From: Bacilli bacterium
Lineage (GTDB): Bacteria; Bacillota_I; Bacilli_A; RF39; UBA660
Length of the DNA stretch: 64,000 nt
NCBI GenBank assembly: GCA_017626405.1
Contig: JAGAIS010000001.1
Coordinates: 422,885-486,884 of the forward strand
Reading direction: 5' to 3'
Shown: piece by piece, positions 42,343 to 51,273 of the stretch
How the letters are laid out: each line of letters begins with the position of its first letter
How positions within the stretch are numbered: the first letter of the stretch is position 1
Program-made: the position numbers and the translations under genes
The notes under the pieces: model-generated
What the model was told of the DNA's origin: nothing
What the model saw: only the letters and a program-made list of their open reading frames with translations
Database searches by the model: none

Positions 42343-43545
42343 ATGAAGAAGGTTAGTTTGTTGTGTTTAGTTATTTCGATGTTTTTATTAACCACAACGG
42401 TAAATGCTGCAGTTCCTGTTGCTTCTAATAATTTGGATGCGACGACATGTATTAGATTTGCCGAAGGGTTTAAAACAATCAATGCGTTAAATGGAGCTAG
42501 GGGGGATTATTACTATAAATCATGTTATAGATACGATTGTACTTATGGTGTGTATAATCGAGTTAATATGACTAGTTCTAGCGGTTATAGATGTAATAAT
42601 GGAAATGGTAATCCATACGTTACGACATCTAGTAGTGGTTGTAAAAGTTATACGGGTACTTGTAATACTAATAGGGCATATTATTGTACTACTGTAGAAT
42701 ATATTGATTGTCAAAAGAACGCGGATGGATCAGCATATGCTACTATAACGACAACTACAACAAGTAAGAAAACTACGACAACGACGAGAAAGACTACGAC
42801 GACAACAAAAACAAAGACAAAGAGAACTACAACAAAGAATAATAATACGACAAAAACTACTACAATACCAACAACTACGACAACAACAACAACAACTGAG
42901 CCAAAAAAATCCAGCAATTGTGATCTTAAGAGATTAGTTATCTTTGAAACAGAAATTAAAGTAGATAATAAAAAGAACAATTATACAATAAAAGCTCCTT
43001 ATGATATAACGAGTTTAGATATTATTGCTGAACCGGCAGATAAACTTGCTACTGTTGAAATAACGGGAAATGAAAACTTGCCTAATGAAGAATCTAAAGT
43101 AAATATCAATATAACTGCTGAAGATGGAACTAAGAAAACTGTTACTATTACAGTTAAGCGCTATAATGGTGAGAATGACGATTGTTCATTAGCTAATATT
43201 TTTATTGAGGATTATCCATTAGATTTTGATAAAAATACTTTAAATTATACCTTAAAATTACCTAAGAGTACAAAGTCTTTGGATTTAGAAGTAATTCCTA
43301 CTGATGAACTAAATGCTAAATACGAAATTAAGGGTAATGAAAAGTTAAAAGATAATAGTAAGATTGAAATAATTGTCGTAGCTCAGGATGGAACAAAATG
43401 TAATTATACAATTAAAATAAAAAAAGCAAATAATACTTGGAAGTATATTATATTAATAATTCTATTAGTAGCTGCTTTAATCACTAGTTCATATTTCTTA
43501 TATAAATATTTAAAGAAGAGTAAAGGCAGATATAAATACGAATAA
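42343..43545 (+). CDS. Secreted surface protein with Thr stalk and cadherin-like repeats
   Basis: The 400-residue protein has a signal peptide (to about residue 22) and a Cys-rich domain of about 110 residues with eight or more Cys. A Thr/Lys stalk of about 55 residues (about 137-190) made largely of ACA/ACT/ACG codons follows, then two cadherin-like repeats (about 195-360) and a C-terminal transmembrane helix with a basic tail. It shares the repeat type and anchor with the proteins at the start of the window, but the Cys-rich head is different. It lies directly upstream of the pilin-like cluster, so a link to surface fibres is possible. Confidence 0.75.
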   Translation: MKKVSLLCLVISMFLLTTTVNAAVPVASNNLDATTCIRFAEGFKTINALNGARGDYYYKSCYRYDCTYGVYNRVNMTSSSGYRCNNGNGNPYVTTSSSGCKSYTGTCNTNRAYYCTTVEYIDCQKNADGSAYATITTTTTSKKTTTTTRKTTTTTKTKTKRTTTKNNNTTKTTTIPTTTTTTTTTEPKKSSNCDLKRLVIFETEIKVDNKKNNYTIKAPYDITSLDIIAEPADKLATVEITGNENLPNEESKVNINITAEDGTKKTVTITVKRYNGENDDCSLANIFIEDYPLDFDKNTLNYTLKLPKSTKSLDLEVIPTDELNAKYEIKGNEKLKDNSKIEIIVVAQDGTKCNYTIKIKKANNTWKYIILIILLVAALITSSYFLYKYLKKSKGRYKYE

Positions 43546-43548
43546 TAG

Positions 43549-43574
43549 AGATGTAAAATACATCTCTTTTTTAT
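43549..43574 (+). terminator. Rho-independent terminator
   Basis: AGAGATGTA / TACATCTCT stem with AAA loop and T6. Confidence 0.85.
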
Positions 43575-43602
43575 TGATAGCAAGTTTAATCAATAGTATA
43601 AT
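43574..43602 (+). promoter_or_regulatory. Sigma-A promoter of the pilus-like cluster
   Basis: TTGATA (43574-43579), 17-base spacer, TATAAT (43597-43602), directly after the preceding terminator. Confidence 0.8.
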
Positions 43603-43624
43603 TTGTTTAGAATAGGTGATTAAT

Positions 43625-44101
43625 ATGTTGAGAAATTCTATTAATGGAGCATGGCTATTTGGAATTATCATTACATTTATGGCAATCCTTATTGCCTATA
43701 TATCAATTTCTATAAATTATAGTAAGGCTTATGAGATGAAAACTAAGATGATTACAATTATAGAAGAATACGATGGATTAAATCCCTCTACAGTTGAATA
43801 TCTTAATAGAATAGCTGCCAACTATGGCTATCGTAAGACAAATACTTGTAAGGTAGAAAATGGAGAAAAATTCGTTGGAATTCGCGATGGAGTTCCAACA
43901 ATTAATCCTTCAGAGTCACAAAATATTTGCATTACGAGAGAACTCAAGGAAGGCAGCGAGAATATTGAAAAGAAATACTATTATAATCTTGAGGTATTCT
44001 TTGGATTTGATTTGCCACTTTTGGGAAATCTATTTACATTTAGAGTATCTGGTGAAACTAATGCAATTTACTATCCGGCAGATTCCGATTATTTTAGATA
44101 A
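43625..44101 (+). CDS. Pilin-like/TadE-like membrane protein
   Basis: The 158-residue protein has a short N terminus, one hydrophobic helix (about 12-33) and an extracytoplasmic domain with two Cys, closing 'FRVSGETNAIYYP'. The layout matches TadE/TadF-type pseudopilins, and the protein is clearly paralogous to the one at 44464. I start at the ATG at 43625, after TAGGTGAT. Its position next to an Flp-like small pilin and a TadZ-like protein supports a Tad-type apparatus. Confidence 0.65.
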   Translation: MLRNSINGAWLFGIIITFMAILIAYISISINYSKAYEMKTKMITIIEEYDGLNPSTVEYLNRIAANYGYRKTNTCKVENGEKFVGIRDGVPTINPSESQNICITRELKEGSENIEKKYYYNLEVFFGFDLPLLGNLFTFRVSGETNAIYYPADSDYFR

Positions 44102-44127
44102 ACAATGTAAAATTTTTGCATACATTG

Positions 44128-44156
44128 TTGAATATGAAAAATAATAATAGTATAAT
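44128..44156 (+). promoter_or_regulatory. Sigma-A promoter of the small pilin gene
   Basis: TTGAAT (44128-44133), 17-base spacer, TATAAT (44151-44156). A hairpin AACAATGTA / TACATTGTT lies just upstream and may end the previous transcript. Confidence 0.8.
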
Positions 44157-44184
44157 AAATTTATAATAAAGGAGAGATGTTTAA

Positions 44185-44442
44185 ATGAAGGACGCAACAG
44201 GCGAATTAAGTATGACAGCAGTAGCTGTAGTAGCAATCGCAGGGATTGCAGGTTTATTCGGAACTTTTGTATGGCCTCAAATTAGAGCTAATATTACAAG
44301 AAATACATATTGTAGTCAAGCAAATTGTGATGCTACAACTTGTGATGGTCAATGGTGTACTTGTACATATCTTGACAACGAAGGTAATGATCAAACTGTT
44401 AGATGCCCTGATGAAAGTTCAAATGATGACGTTATAAATTAA
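44185..44442 (+). CDS. Small Flp-pilin-like protein
   Basis: The 85-residue protein has 'DATGELSMTAVAVVAIAGIAGLFGTF', a short polar segment followed by an Ala/Val/Gly-rich helix as in Flp/Tad pilins and class III pilins. A Cys-rich C-terminal half with six Cys follows. It has a dedicated consensus promoter and an AGGAGAG site, as expected for an abundant major subunit. The Cys pattern is not usual for Flp pilins and may form disulphides. Confidence 0.6.
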   Translation: MKDATGELSMTAVAVVAIAGIAGLFGTFVWPQIRANITRNTYCSQANCDATTCDGQWCTCTYLDNEGNDQTVRCPDESSNDDVIN

Positions 44443-44463
44443 AAATAAAGGAATGAGAATATC

Positions 44464-44955
44464 GTGAGAGAAGCAATTGGAGCTACCTGGATAATGGGTA
44501 TAGTTATCGTATTTATTGCTTTATTTTCTGGATATTTGGCATTCTCAGTTAACTATTCTAAAGCTTTTAAAGTAAAAGATGGAATTGTTGATAGAATTCA
44601 AAAACACAATGGACCTAATCAAGCTGCTATTGATGATATCGCTGATTTAATGGATGAAGTTGGCTATAATTCGACAGGAAAATGTAGTGGTTTCTTTAAT
44701 GACAATTCACTATCATTTATTGGAGTTACAAGAAATTTTGTTACTCCATCACCTTCCGATGATGACAAATTCAACTATTGCATTCAAAAAGTTGAGGCAA
44801 TAAATCCAGAAGGACAATTATCAGCTGCTTATTATTCGGTTTATGTGTTTTTTTCATTATCTATTCCTGTAGTTAATGAAATGTCACTATTTAATGTTTC
44901 TGGTGAAACAATTAATATTTATTTTCCCGAAGAGGGAGATAACTGGTTTAGATAA
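44464..44955 (+). CDS. Second TadE-like membrane protein, paralogue of 43625
   Basis: The 163-residue protein begins 'REAIGATWIMGIVIVFIALF', parallel to 'RNSINGAWLFGIIITFMAIL' in the gene at 43625, and ends 'FNVSGETINIYFP'. It starts with GTG at 44464 and uses GGAATGAGA as ribosome-binding site. It is probably a minor pilin or pseudopilin in the same apparatus. Confidence 0.65.
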   Translation: MREAIGATWIMGIVIVFIALFSGYLAFSVNYSKAFKVKDGIVDRIQKHNGPNQAAIDDIADLMDEVGYNSTGKCSGFFNDNSLSFIGVTRNFVTPSPSDDDKFNYCIQKVEAINPEGQLSAAYYSVYVFFSLSIPVVNEMSLFNVSGETINIYFPEEGDNWFR

Positions 44956-44967
44956 GAGGTTGGATAT

Positions 44968-45954
44968 ATGAATGTTGTTACATCAAATGAAAATAAAGAA
45001 ATAATCGATAGATTAGACATAGATATTATAAAGAGAATTGATGGTCAATATGAGTTAAGAGAATTACTAAGTAAATTTGTTAATTTATATTTCAATAAGA
45101 TGATTGTTGATATTACTTCTATTAAAGATTATAAAGATTTAAATGTTATAGCATCTTTAGCTAAAGCAGTAGATCCATCGAGAGTAATATTACTACTAAA
45201 TGATGATCCCGAAGTAAATAGTTCATTTTACATGTCTAATTTAATTAAGAATGGTTTTTATAATTTTACTCGTAATTATGAGGGTATTAAATTCTTATAT
45301 AGTAATCCTAATAATTATGATAATGTTAAACATTTGCTTTTAAGTGATGAAGAGCAAACGAGAAAACAAGAAGAGTATAAAGAGGCTCATGAGGTTGTCT
45401 ATCAAGAAACTGGGGCGAGAAAAGTTATTGGACTTGTCAATTTAACTAATCATGCTGGTGCGACTAGTTTAACTAACATGATGGTTCGCAGTTTAAATCA
45501 GGCTGGTATAATGGCTGTAGGACTTGAAATGTTTAAACAAGATTTGATGTTTTATCATGATCCAAATCTTTCGGCTTGCTTTAATCGTCAAGATTTAGAG
45601 AGCAAGTTAAAACTATATGAAGATGTTTCAGCTGTCATTATCGATTTAAATGAATTTGGTGAAGCGGATAAATACTGTGATGAAATATTATATTTGATAG
45701 AACCTTCGTATGTTATGCTTACTAAACTATTGAAGAAAAATAGAAATGCATTTGCTGAACTAAAGGATAAAAAGGTCGTTTTAAATAAGAGTTTTGTCAA
45801 TGATCAAGAAATACCGGATTTTGAATATGAATCAAGAATAAAAGTATTTGATAATATACCTCCTTTAAATGATAGAGATAAGAATATTCAAAATATTAAT
45901 GATCTATTGATAAAATTAGGATTTAATATTAATAATGTTGTCAATAACTTGTAA
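44968..45954 (+). CDS. TadZ/CpaE-like protein with degenerate P-loop
   Basis: The 328-residue protein has a receiver-like first half (about 1-120) and a second half resembling a ParA/MinD ATPase: 'VIGLVNLTNHAGATSLTNMMVRSL' at the P-loop position and 'AVIIDLNEFG' at the Walker B position. The usual 'KGGxGKT' is 'NHAGATS', so nucleotide binding is doubtful, as in some TadZ proteins. TadZ places the Tad machinery in the cell. It follows two pilin-like genes and is 13 bases from the last one. Confidence 0.65.
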   Translation: MNVVTSNENKEIIDRLDIDIIKRIDGQYELRELLSKFVNLYFNKMIVDITSIKDYKDLNVIASLAKAVDPSRVILLLNDDPEVNSSFYMSNLIKNGFYNFTRNYEGIKFLYSNPNNYDNVKHLLLSDEEQTRKQEEYKEAHEVVYQETGARKVIGLVNLTNHAGATSLTNMMVRSLNQAGIMAVGLEMFKQDLMFYHDPNLSACFNRQDLESKLKLYEDVSAVIIDLNEFGEADKYCDEILYLIEPSYVMLTKLLKKNRNAFAELKDKKVVLNKSFVNDQEIPDFEYESRIKVFDNIPPLNDRDKNIQNINDLLIKLGFNINNVVNNL

Positions 45955-45959
45955 TTTTG

Positions 45960-45989
45960 TTGACAAAAATGTAAAATGTAAATTATAAT
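45960..45989 (+). promoter_or_regulatory. Sigma-A promoter
   Basis: TTGACA (45960-45965), 18-base spacer, TATAAT (45984-45989), before the small membrane gene at 46014. Confidence 0.85.
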
Positions 45990-46013
45990 GTATATAAGGA
46001 AAGAGGTAATTTT

Positions 46014-46349
46014 ATGTTAGGATTTAGCTTAGGCGACTTTTGTACACAAACTTCACAAATATTAGGTTTCGTAGGATGGATATTAACTATCGTTAAAATA
46101 TCAATGCCATTAGTAATTATTGGTTATGGAATTATGGATTTAGGAAAAGCAGTAGTTGCATCTAAAGATGATGAAATTAAAACTGCTACTAAGAGATTAT
46201 TATGGAGAGCTGTTGCTGGTGTTGCAATATTCTTGATGCCTTCACTAATATTATGGTTATTTGGTACAATAAGTGATTTCAACGAAGCATATAATGAAGG
46301 TTTCCAACCTTGTGAAACTTGTCTATTATATCCTTGGGATTGTGATTAA
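46014..46349 (+). CDS. Small membrane protein of the pilus-like cluster, TrbC/VirB2-like topology
   Basis: The 111-residue protein has two hydrophobic helices (about 16-45 and 65-88) separated by a charged loop (SKDDEIKTATKRLLWR) and a Cys-containing tail (CETCLLYPWDC). Two-helix arrangement and length resemble VirB2/TrbC-type pilins or 'PrgI/TM' components, but the match is topological only. It has its own consensus promoter and AAAGAGGTAA as ribosome-binding site, implying high expression. A terminator closes the cluster. Confidence 0.65.
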   Translation: MLGFSLGDFCTQTSQILGFVGWILTIVKISMPLVIIGYGIMDLGKAVVASKDDEIKTATKRLLWRAVAGVAIFLMPSLILWLFGTISDFNEAYNEGFQPCETCLLYPWDCD

Positions 46350-46358
46350 TATAAAAAC

Positions 46359-46387
46359 AAAAGCTAGAGTTATCTAGCTTTTTTTGT
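46359..46387 (+). terminator. Rho-independent terminator
   Basis: AAGCTAGA / TCTAGCTT stem, GTTA loop and T tract. Confidence 0.85.
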
Positions 46388-46495
46388 GTAAAGAAATAAT
46401 TAAATTATTCGACAAGTACTTCTTACTATATTATAATATCTTTGTAATCGACAAAAAAATTATTATGTTTTTGTTATTATTTTCATGGTGATTTT

Positions 46496-46663
46496 ATGAA
46501 AGTAAAAGTATTTGATTGTGAACATGAAAAAGATTTAGAAGCAGAAATAAATAATTTTATTGGGGAAGTTGAAGTTATAGACATTAAGTTTAATGTATCA
46601 ACTTCGATGTTTGGCGAAGAACAGATTTATTGTTTTTCAGCAATGATTATTTATAAAAGTTAG
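46496..46663 (+). CDS. cse60: Sporulation protein Cse60-like
   Basis: The 55-residue protein reads 'MKVKVFDCEHEKDLEAEIN' and ends 'QIYCFSAMIIYK', matching the Cse60 family (short proteins of spore-forming Bacilli; Cse60 of Bacillus subtilis is controlled by sigma-E). GGTGAT precedes the ATG. It overlaps nothing and ends 11 bases before the flippase gene, which is in turn most similar to the SpoVB group. A TATAAT at 46430 offers a vegetative promoter; I see no clear sigma-E site. Confidence 0.75.
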   Translation: MKVKVFDCEHEKDLEAEINNFIGEVEVIDIKFNVSTSMFGEEQIYCFSAMIIYKS

Positions 46664-46673
46664 GTGATTAATC

Positions 46674-48308
46674 TTGAAAAAGAGTGGTTTTGTTGAGGGA
46701 ACTCTTATAGCAACTCTTGCTATTGTAATTGTTAAAATACTTGGAATGTTATATGTTATTCCGTTTTATTCGATAGTAGGATCAAATGGGGGAGCTCTAT
46801 ATAGTTATGCGTACAATATCTATTTGATTTTTTTGGGTATTTCTTCAGCAGGTCTACCTAATGCTATTAGTAAAGTTATAAGTGAATATAATACTCTTCA
46901 AATGATCGATGCTAAGGAAAGAGCATATAAGAATGCTATTAAGATAATGAGTGTTATTTCGATAATAGCTTTTTTAATACTTTTTATTTTAGCTGAAGAA
47001 ATAGCTATGTTTATAATTGGAGATTTAAAGGGCGGAAATACGGCTCTAGATATTGCTTTTGTTATAAGGTGTGTTAGTCCTGCCGTTTTAGTCATTCCAT
47101 ACTTGAGTATCACTAAAGGTTACTTACAGGGCCATAAATATGTAAGTCCATCATCAACTAGTCAGTTGATTGAACAAATTGTTAGAATTGCTGTTATTTT
47201 AATTGGTTCTTTTGTTGTATTAAAAGTTATGCATGGAGAATTGAGAATTGCTATAGGTATTTCGGTTATGGGTGCTTTATTTGGTGGGATAGCAGCAATT
47301 ATCTATTTGAAACGCGTAGTTCATAAGAATAAAGATAAACTCGTAAGCAATACTATTAAAAAAGATAATATAAGTAATAGGGAAATCACTTTAAAGATTA
47401 TTAAATATGCCATTCCTTTTATCATTATAAATATTGTAACTAATATATATACATTTACTGATCAAATATTAGTTCTAAGAACTCTTGAATATTTGAATAT
47501 CGATACTAAGACCGTTGAATTTATTGCATCGTCAATATCTACTTGGTCACCAAAGATATGTATGATTATAAATGCTATGGCGATGGGACTTACGATGTCT
47601 TTAATTCCAACGATAGTATCTAGTTATACAGAAAAGAATTTTGAGGAAGTAAGCAATAAAATCAATCAATCAATTAGTTTAGTAATATTTATATCACTTC
47701 CACTTGTTTTGGGATTGATGATTTTATCAGTAGGCGTTTGGCGAGTATTCTATGGATATAATTTAGTTGGTGCAGGTATTTTAAGGTTTGCTGTTATTTC
47801 GGCTCTTTTAGCTAATGTCTATATGGTTCTATCGACAATTGCTCAAAGTTTAAATAAATATAAACTAGTATATGCAATATCGCTAGTAGGATTCGCTTTA
47901 AATGCACTTTTAGATATTCCAATAATGTTGCTATTTAATAAACTATCGCTTCCTGCTCATTTGGGAAGTATTGCAGCTAGTGTGATTGGCTATATAGCAA
48001 GTATTTTAATTGGCTTAATAAGTCTACATATAAAGAATAGAATTAGTTTCCGAACACTTTTTATCAATTTAGTTAAAATGATTATCCCTGCTATGTCTAT
48101 GACAGTTATATTGATTCTAATTAATCATTTTATAACTTTAGATTTACATAGTGTGATTAATTCTATTATTCTTATAGCAATTGATACAATTATAGGTGGC
48201 ATTATCTATATTGGAATAAGTTATAAGATACATCTATTAAATGATATCTTTGGAGATGAATTAATATCTAAGATATTAAAAAAACTTACCTTAGGTAAGC
48301 TTAAGTAA
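46674..48308 (+). CDS. MATE-like lipid flippase of the SpoVB/MurJ group
   Basis: The 544-residue protein has about fourteen transmembrane helices. Its N-terminal sequence 'GTLIATLAIVIVKILGMLYVIPFY' and 'SSAGLPNAISKVISEYN' are typical of the SpoVB/YtgP/MurJ-type polysaccharide flippases. These move lipid-linked cell-wall precursors across the membrane. Start TTG at 46674 follows TAGGTGAT. The gene is adjacent to cse60. Whether it is the vegetative MurJ or a spore-cortex SpoVB cannot be told from sequence alone. Its 3' end meets the - strand coat-like gene tail to tail, with no spacing. Confidence 0.9.
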   Translation: MKKSGFVEGTLIATLAIVIVKILGMLYVIPFYSIVGSNGGALYSYAYNIYLIFLGISSAGLPNAISKVISEYNTLQMIDAKERAYKNAIKIMSVISIIAFLILFILAEEIAMFIIGDLKGGNTALDIAFVIRCVSPAVLVIPYLSITKGYLQGHKYVSPSSTSQLIEQIVRIAVILIGSFVVLKVMHGELRIAIGISVMGALFGGIAAIIYLKRVVHKNKDKLVSNTIKKDNISNREITLKIIKYAIPFIIINIVTNIYTFTDQILVLRTLEYLNIDTKTVEFIASSISTWSPKICMIINAMAMGLTMSLIPTIVSSYTEKNFEEVSNKINQSISLVIFISLPLVLGLMILSVGVWRVFYGYNLVGAGILRFAVISALLANVYMVLSTIAQSLNKYKLVYAISLVGFALNALLDIPIMLLFNKLSLPAHLGSIAASVIGYIASILIGLISLHIKNRISFRTLFINLVKMIIPAMSMTVILILINHFITLDLHSVINSIILIAIDTIIGGIIYIGISYKIHLLNDIFGDELISKILKKLTLGKLK

Positions 48309-48614
48309 TTATACCATATACATCGAATTGGCAAAGTTATAATCTGTATTGTTTGTAATTTTTGGCATAGAACTTTCTAATTTAGAAATACGAGAATCTA
48401 ATAATTTAGTTTCTCTTTCTAATTTAGAGATGCGAGATTCTAAATCTGATTCGATTGATTGATTATATGGATTATTAGTTATTGGCATAGTCTGCATATT
48501 CATACTTGGTTGCATATTCATGTTTGGCTGCATGTTCATGTTTGGTTGCATATAGTTGTTGGCATATGAACTGTAACCATATTGAGAAAAGAAACTATTT
48601 CGATCTTTTTTCAT
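48309..48614 (-). CDS. Gln/Asn/Met-rich repeat protein, possible spore-coat protein
   Basis: The 101-residue protein has a basic start, a Tyr/Ser-rich segment, then tandem repeats of the six-residue unit NMQPNM (about residues 20-40) and a coiled-coil-like heptad region (about 55-85, 'LESRISKLE' twice). AGGAGG precedes the ATG at 48614. The upstream sequence contains CATATATTA with AC 16 bases before it, the layout of sigma-K promoters, although the -10 is very near the ribosome-binding site. It may belong to the spore coat; the family is not recognised. Confidence 0.6.
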   Translation of the reverse strand: MKKDRNSFFSQYGYSSYANNYMQPNMNMQPNMNMQPSMNMQTMPITNNPYNQSIESDLESRISKLERETKLLDSRISKLESSMPKITNNTDYNFANSMYMV

Positions 48615-48669
48615 GATATTCCTCCTAGTATAATATATGCTATAATATGAATTTAGTGAGGTTATTTTT

Positions 48670-49308
48670 ATGAGATTGAGAAATGTAAAAAATGCAGTTA
48701 ATATAGTTAATGAGTCTAGATACACAATTGACTATCAAAGTTTAAAGGAATATCGAGGAAGAATTAAAGAATTATTTGGAAATAATAATCCGATATGTTT
48801 AGAAGTAGGCATGGGAAAGGGAGACTTTATTATTGGAATGGCTGAAAAGTATCCAAATGTTAACTTTATTGGCATAGAGAAATATGAAAGTGTCCTTGTT
48901 CGTGCAGTTCAAAAGTTAGAGGACAAGGAAATGCAAAATTTAAAGCTAGTATGTATGGATGCTGTATTCTTAGATTTAGTATTCGATCATGAAATATCAA
49001 CGATATTTTTGAATTTTTCTGATCCTTGGCCAAAGAATCGCCATGCAAAGAAAAGGCTTACTAGTGAGAATTATCTAGAACGTTATGATGAGATTTCTGT
49101 TGGGAATACTCATATAATTCAGAAAACTGACAATATTGGGCTTTTTGCTTATTCGATAAGCAGTTTAAGTGAATATGGCTATACGATAAAGAAAGTATCT
49201 TTAGATCTTGCAAATGAAGATATCGAAACAATTGAAACTGAATATGAGAAAAAATTTAAAAGTAAGGGTGTTAGAATTAACTATCTAGATGCTGTAAAAA
49301 AGAATTAA
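48670..49308 (+). CDS. trmB: tRNA (guanine-N7-)-methyltransferase TrmB
   Basis: The 212-residue protein has 'LEVGMGKGDFIIGMAEKYP' (SAM-binding), 'NFIGIEKYESV', and 'NFSDPWPKNRHAKKRLT', the TrmB catalytic stretch. It makes m7G at position 46 of tRNA. AGTGAGG precedes the ATG. The 55-base gap to the divergent repeat-protein gene holds both promoters. A terminator follows. Confidence 0.95.
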   Translation: MRLRNVKNAVNIVNESRYTIDYQSLKEYRGRIKELFGNNNPICLEVGMGKGDFIIGMAEKYPNVNFIGIEKYESVLVRAVQKLEDKEMQNLKLVCMDAVFLDLVFDHEISTIFLNFSDPWPKNRHAKKRLTSENYLERYDEISVGNTHIIQKTDNIGLFAYSISSLSEYGYTIKKVSLDLANEDIETIETEYEKKFKSKGVRINYLDAVKKN

Positions 49309-49330
49309 AGGGTAGTTAATTCTTTTTTTA
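49298..49330 (+). terminator. Rho-independent terminator after trmB
   Basis: AAGAATTAA / TTAATTCTT stem and T7. Confidence 0.8.
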
Positions 49331-49432
49331 TATGCTATAATTTTAACAATAGGAGTAGTTGTTAATCATTTGAGTATTTTAAAAGTCCAAAATATTTGCT
49401 ATAATGTAATCGTAAGAGAATTAGGTGAATTT

Positions 49433-50095
49433 ATGAAGAAAGTACTATTATTATTTACTTCTTTAGTTTTACTGACTGGTTGTATGAGAATAGATAAGAC
49501 TGATATAGATGATTTAGTTGCAGGAATCTTATCATCAAAGATCGATGTCTATAATCATACGAATAAAGGTTTTAAGTACTATTTACCAAATAATCTAAAA
49601 TCAATAAAACGAGATGAATATAATGAAATACTTAAAGATAGAAACTATGAATATTATTTATATGTCGATTTAGTATCTTACTATAATAAGAGTATTACTA
49701 ATTATAAAGAAGTAGATGGTTCATATTATAGTAAAATATTAGTTAATGATAATAATCGTGGAGTAATTAATATTGTTCCAACTAAGGATAAGTATTTAAT
49801 TACAGTTGAATATAATTACGCAACAGTTAATGTCGTAGTTGAAGAATCGGATATTAAGAATTCTCTATCGAATGCTTTAATAGTTGTTTCTACGATTAAG
49901 TATAATGATGATATTATTAAGAAAATGCTTGAAGAGAATGAATTTTCATCTAGTTCAGAGATTGTCAATATTTTCGATACTGTAAGTAAAGTTGAAGAAT
50001 CTGAAAGTGGAAGTGCTAATCTTGAGAATGAAGATGACTATAATTATGAAGAAGAAGTAGATGATGAAATCTATGATCCTGATGTAATTAATTAG
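49433..50095 (+). CDS. Lipoprotein, unknown function
   Basis: The 220-residue protein has a lipoprotein signal peptide with lipobox LLTGC (Cys at residue 17). The mature part is hydrophilic with many Asp, Tyr and Asn and an acidic tail (from about 190). I start at the ATG at 49433 after AGGTGAAT; an upstream in-frame ATG lies ahead of a promoter-like element. It is followed closely by the acidic protein, DUF948 and YtxH genes and may be part of the same envelope-related unit. Confidence 0.75.
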   Translation: MKKVLLLFTSLVLLTGCMRIDKTDIDDLVAGILSSKIDVYNHTNKGFKYYLPNNLKSIKRDEYNEILKDRNYEYYLYVDLVSYYNKSITNYKEVDGSYYSKILVNDNNRGVINIVPTKDKYLITVEYNYATVNVVVEESDIKNSLSNALIVVSTIKYNDDIIKKMLEENEFSSSSEIVNIFDTVSKVEESESGSANLENEDDYNYEEEVDDEIYDPDVIN

Positions 50096-50111
50096 AGAGG
50101 ATGTAAAAAAT

Positions 50112-51272
50112 ATGGGTTTTATGAGTAAAATAAAAGGTATTCTATTTGATGAGGATGAGATAGAAGTTCAAGTTGATAGTGATGAATTACCTGGTATGCC
50201 ACCTAAAGAAGTTAAGCATTTAGATCGCAAAGTCAGTAGTGGTATTATTGAACATCATCGTGTAGAAGAAGAGGAAGAAGACACTATTAAAGAAATAAAA
50301 ATACCTTCATATGATGAACAAGAAGATATTAGATTAGTTAAAGATACAAGTAAGGTTGCTCTTTTAGATGACGATGAAATGGATCGAGATTTTCCTGTTG
50401 AACATAAAGAAAAGGAAGAATCTCCTACTAGAACTCTATATGATTTTGATGTAAATAAGCGATATGGATCTAGAAGTAATGGTTATGAAGAGAATAACTA
50501 CTATAAATCAGTTGAAGAAGTTAGAAAAGAGTATAATATTGGGACTCCAGTTAAGAAACATACGGAAGAGATTAAAGACTATCGCAAGATGTTGAATAAT
50601 GATGCTGAGAGTACTAAGAAGCCATTTACTGTAACGCCTGTTATTTCTCCAGTTTATGGAATATTAGATAAAAACTATAAAGCTGAAGATATCGAAGAAA
50701 AAAGAGAATTGATTAGCAAGACTAATTCAGGTGTTAAACCGAGAATGTTTGGACCTGTTAGTTATAATGATGAACCTCTTCCAATGACTAAAAAAAGTGA
50801 AAGTCCTTTAAAAAAGGATTTGGTCGAATTAAATACAACTATTAATGAATTAATTAATGATTCAGTAACTAGTGAAGATGTTCAAAAGGCAGTAAGTGAA
50901 AAGGTAGATTATTATAAGGAAGAAGAGATAGAGGAAGATATTCCTCTAAGTGGCGATGTTCCCGATGATGATGAAATAATAAAGACTGATAATTATGATG
51001 ATTATGATGCTACTAGTATAGAAAATGAATATATTGGGAATAATAATATCGAAGATGCATTTGATTCAACTGATGAATATAAGAGAATCAATGAAGTTGA
51101 TGATTTGAAAGAACCACTTGATAATACAGAACCATCTATCGATATTGAACAATTAATCGATAAAAAAGATGATGATGACGATGATCAAGATTTGAATAAT
51201 ACTATTGAAACTGATTTATTCAATCTAATAGATTCAATGTATAAATCAGACGATAAAGAAGAGGAGGAATAA
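50112..51272 (+). CDS. Acidic, largely disordered protein with conserved PVISPVYG motif
   Basis: The 386-residue protein is mostly Glu/Asp-rich and appears disordered. One ordered-looking block (about 176-196) reads 'FTVTPVISPVYGILDKNY', which I recall as a conserved motif in several Mollicute-related and Bacilli proteins of unknown function. No catalytic motif is visible. It is the first of a tight run (gaps of 1 base or overlaps) with DUF948, YtxH and a 62-residue protein. A scaffolding role at the membrane is possible but not shown. Confidence 0.65.
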   Translation: MGFMSKIKGILFDEDEIEVQVDSDELPGMPPKEVKHLDRKVSSGIIEHHRVEEEEEDTIKEIKIPSYDEQEDIRLVKDTSKVALLDDDEMDRDFPVEHKEKEESPTRTLYDFDVNKRYGSRSNGYEENNYYKSVEEVRKEYNIGTPVKKHTEEIKDYRKMLNNDAESTKKPFTVTPVISPVYGILDKNYKAEDIEEKRELISKTNSGVKPRMFGPVSYNDEPLPMTKKSESPLKKDLVELNTTINELINDSVTSEDVQKAVSEKVDYYKEEEIEEDIPLSGDVPDDDEIIKTDNYDDYDATSIENEYIGNNNIEDAFDSTDEYKRINEVDDLKEPLDNTEPSIDIEQLIDKKDDDDDDQDLNNTIETDLFNLIDSMYKSDDKEEEE

Positions 51273-51273
51273 A

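Noticed and set aside
42730-42905. Short repeated ACAACNACN triplets resembling a repeat array
   Set aside because: They are the codons of a Thr-rich stalk in an open frame; spacing and sequence do not fit a CRISPR array.
42711-42980. Val-rich frame on the - strand opposite the Thr stalk
   Set aside because: It is the mirror image of ACN codons and has no ribosome-binding site.
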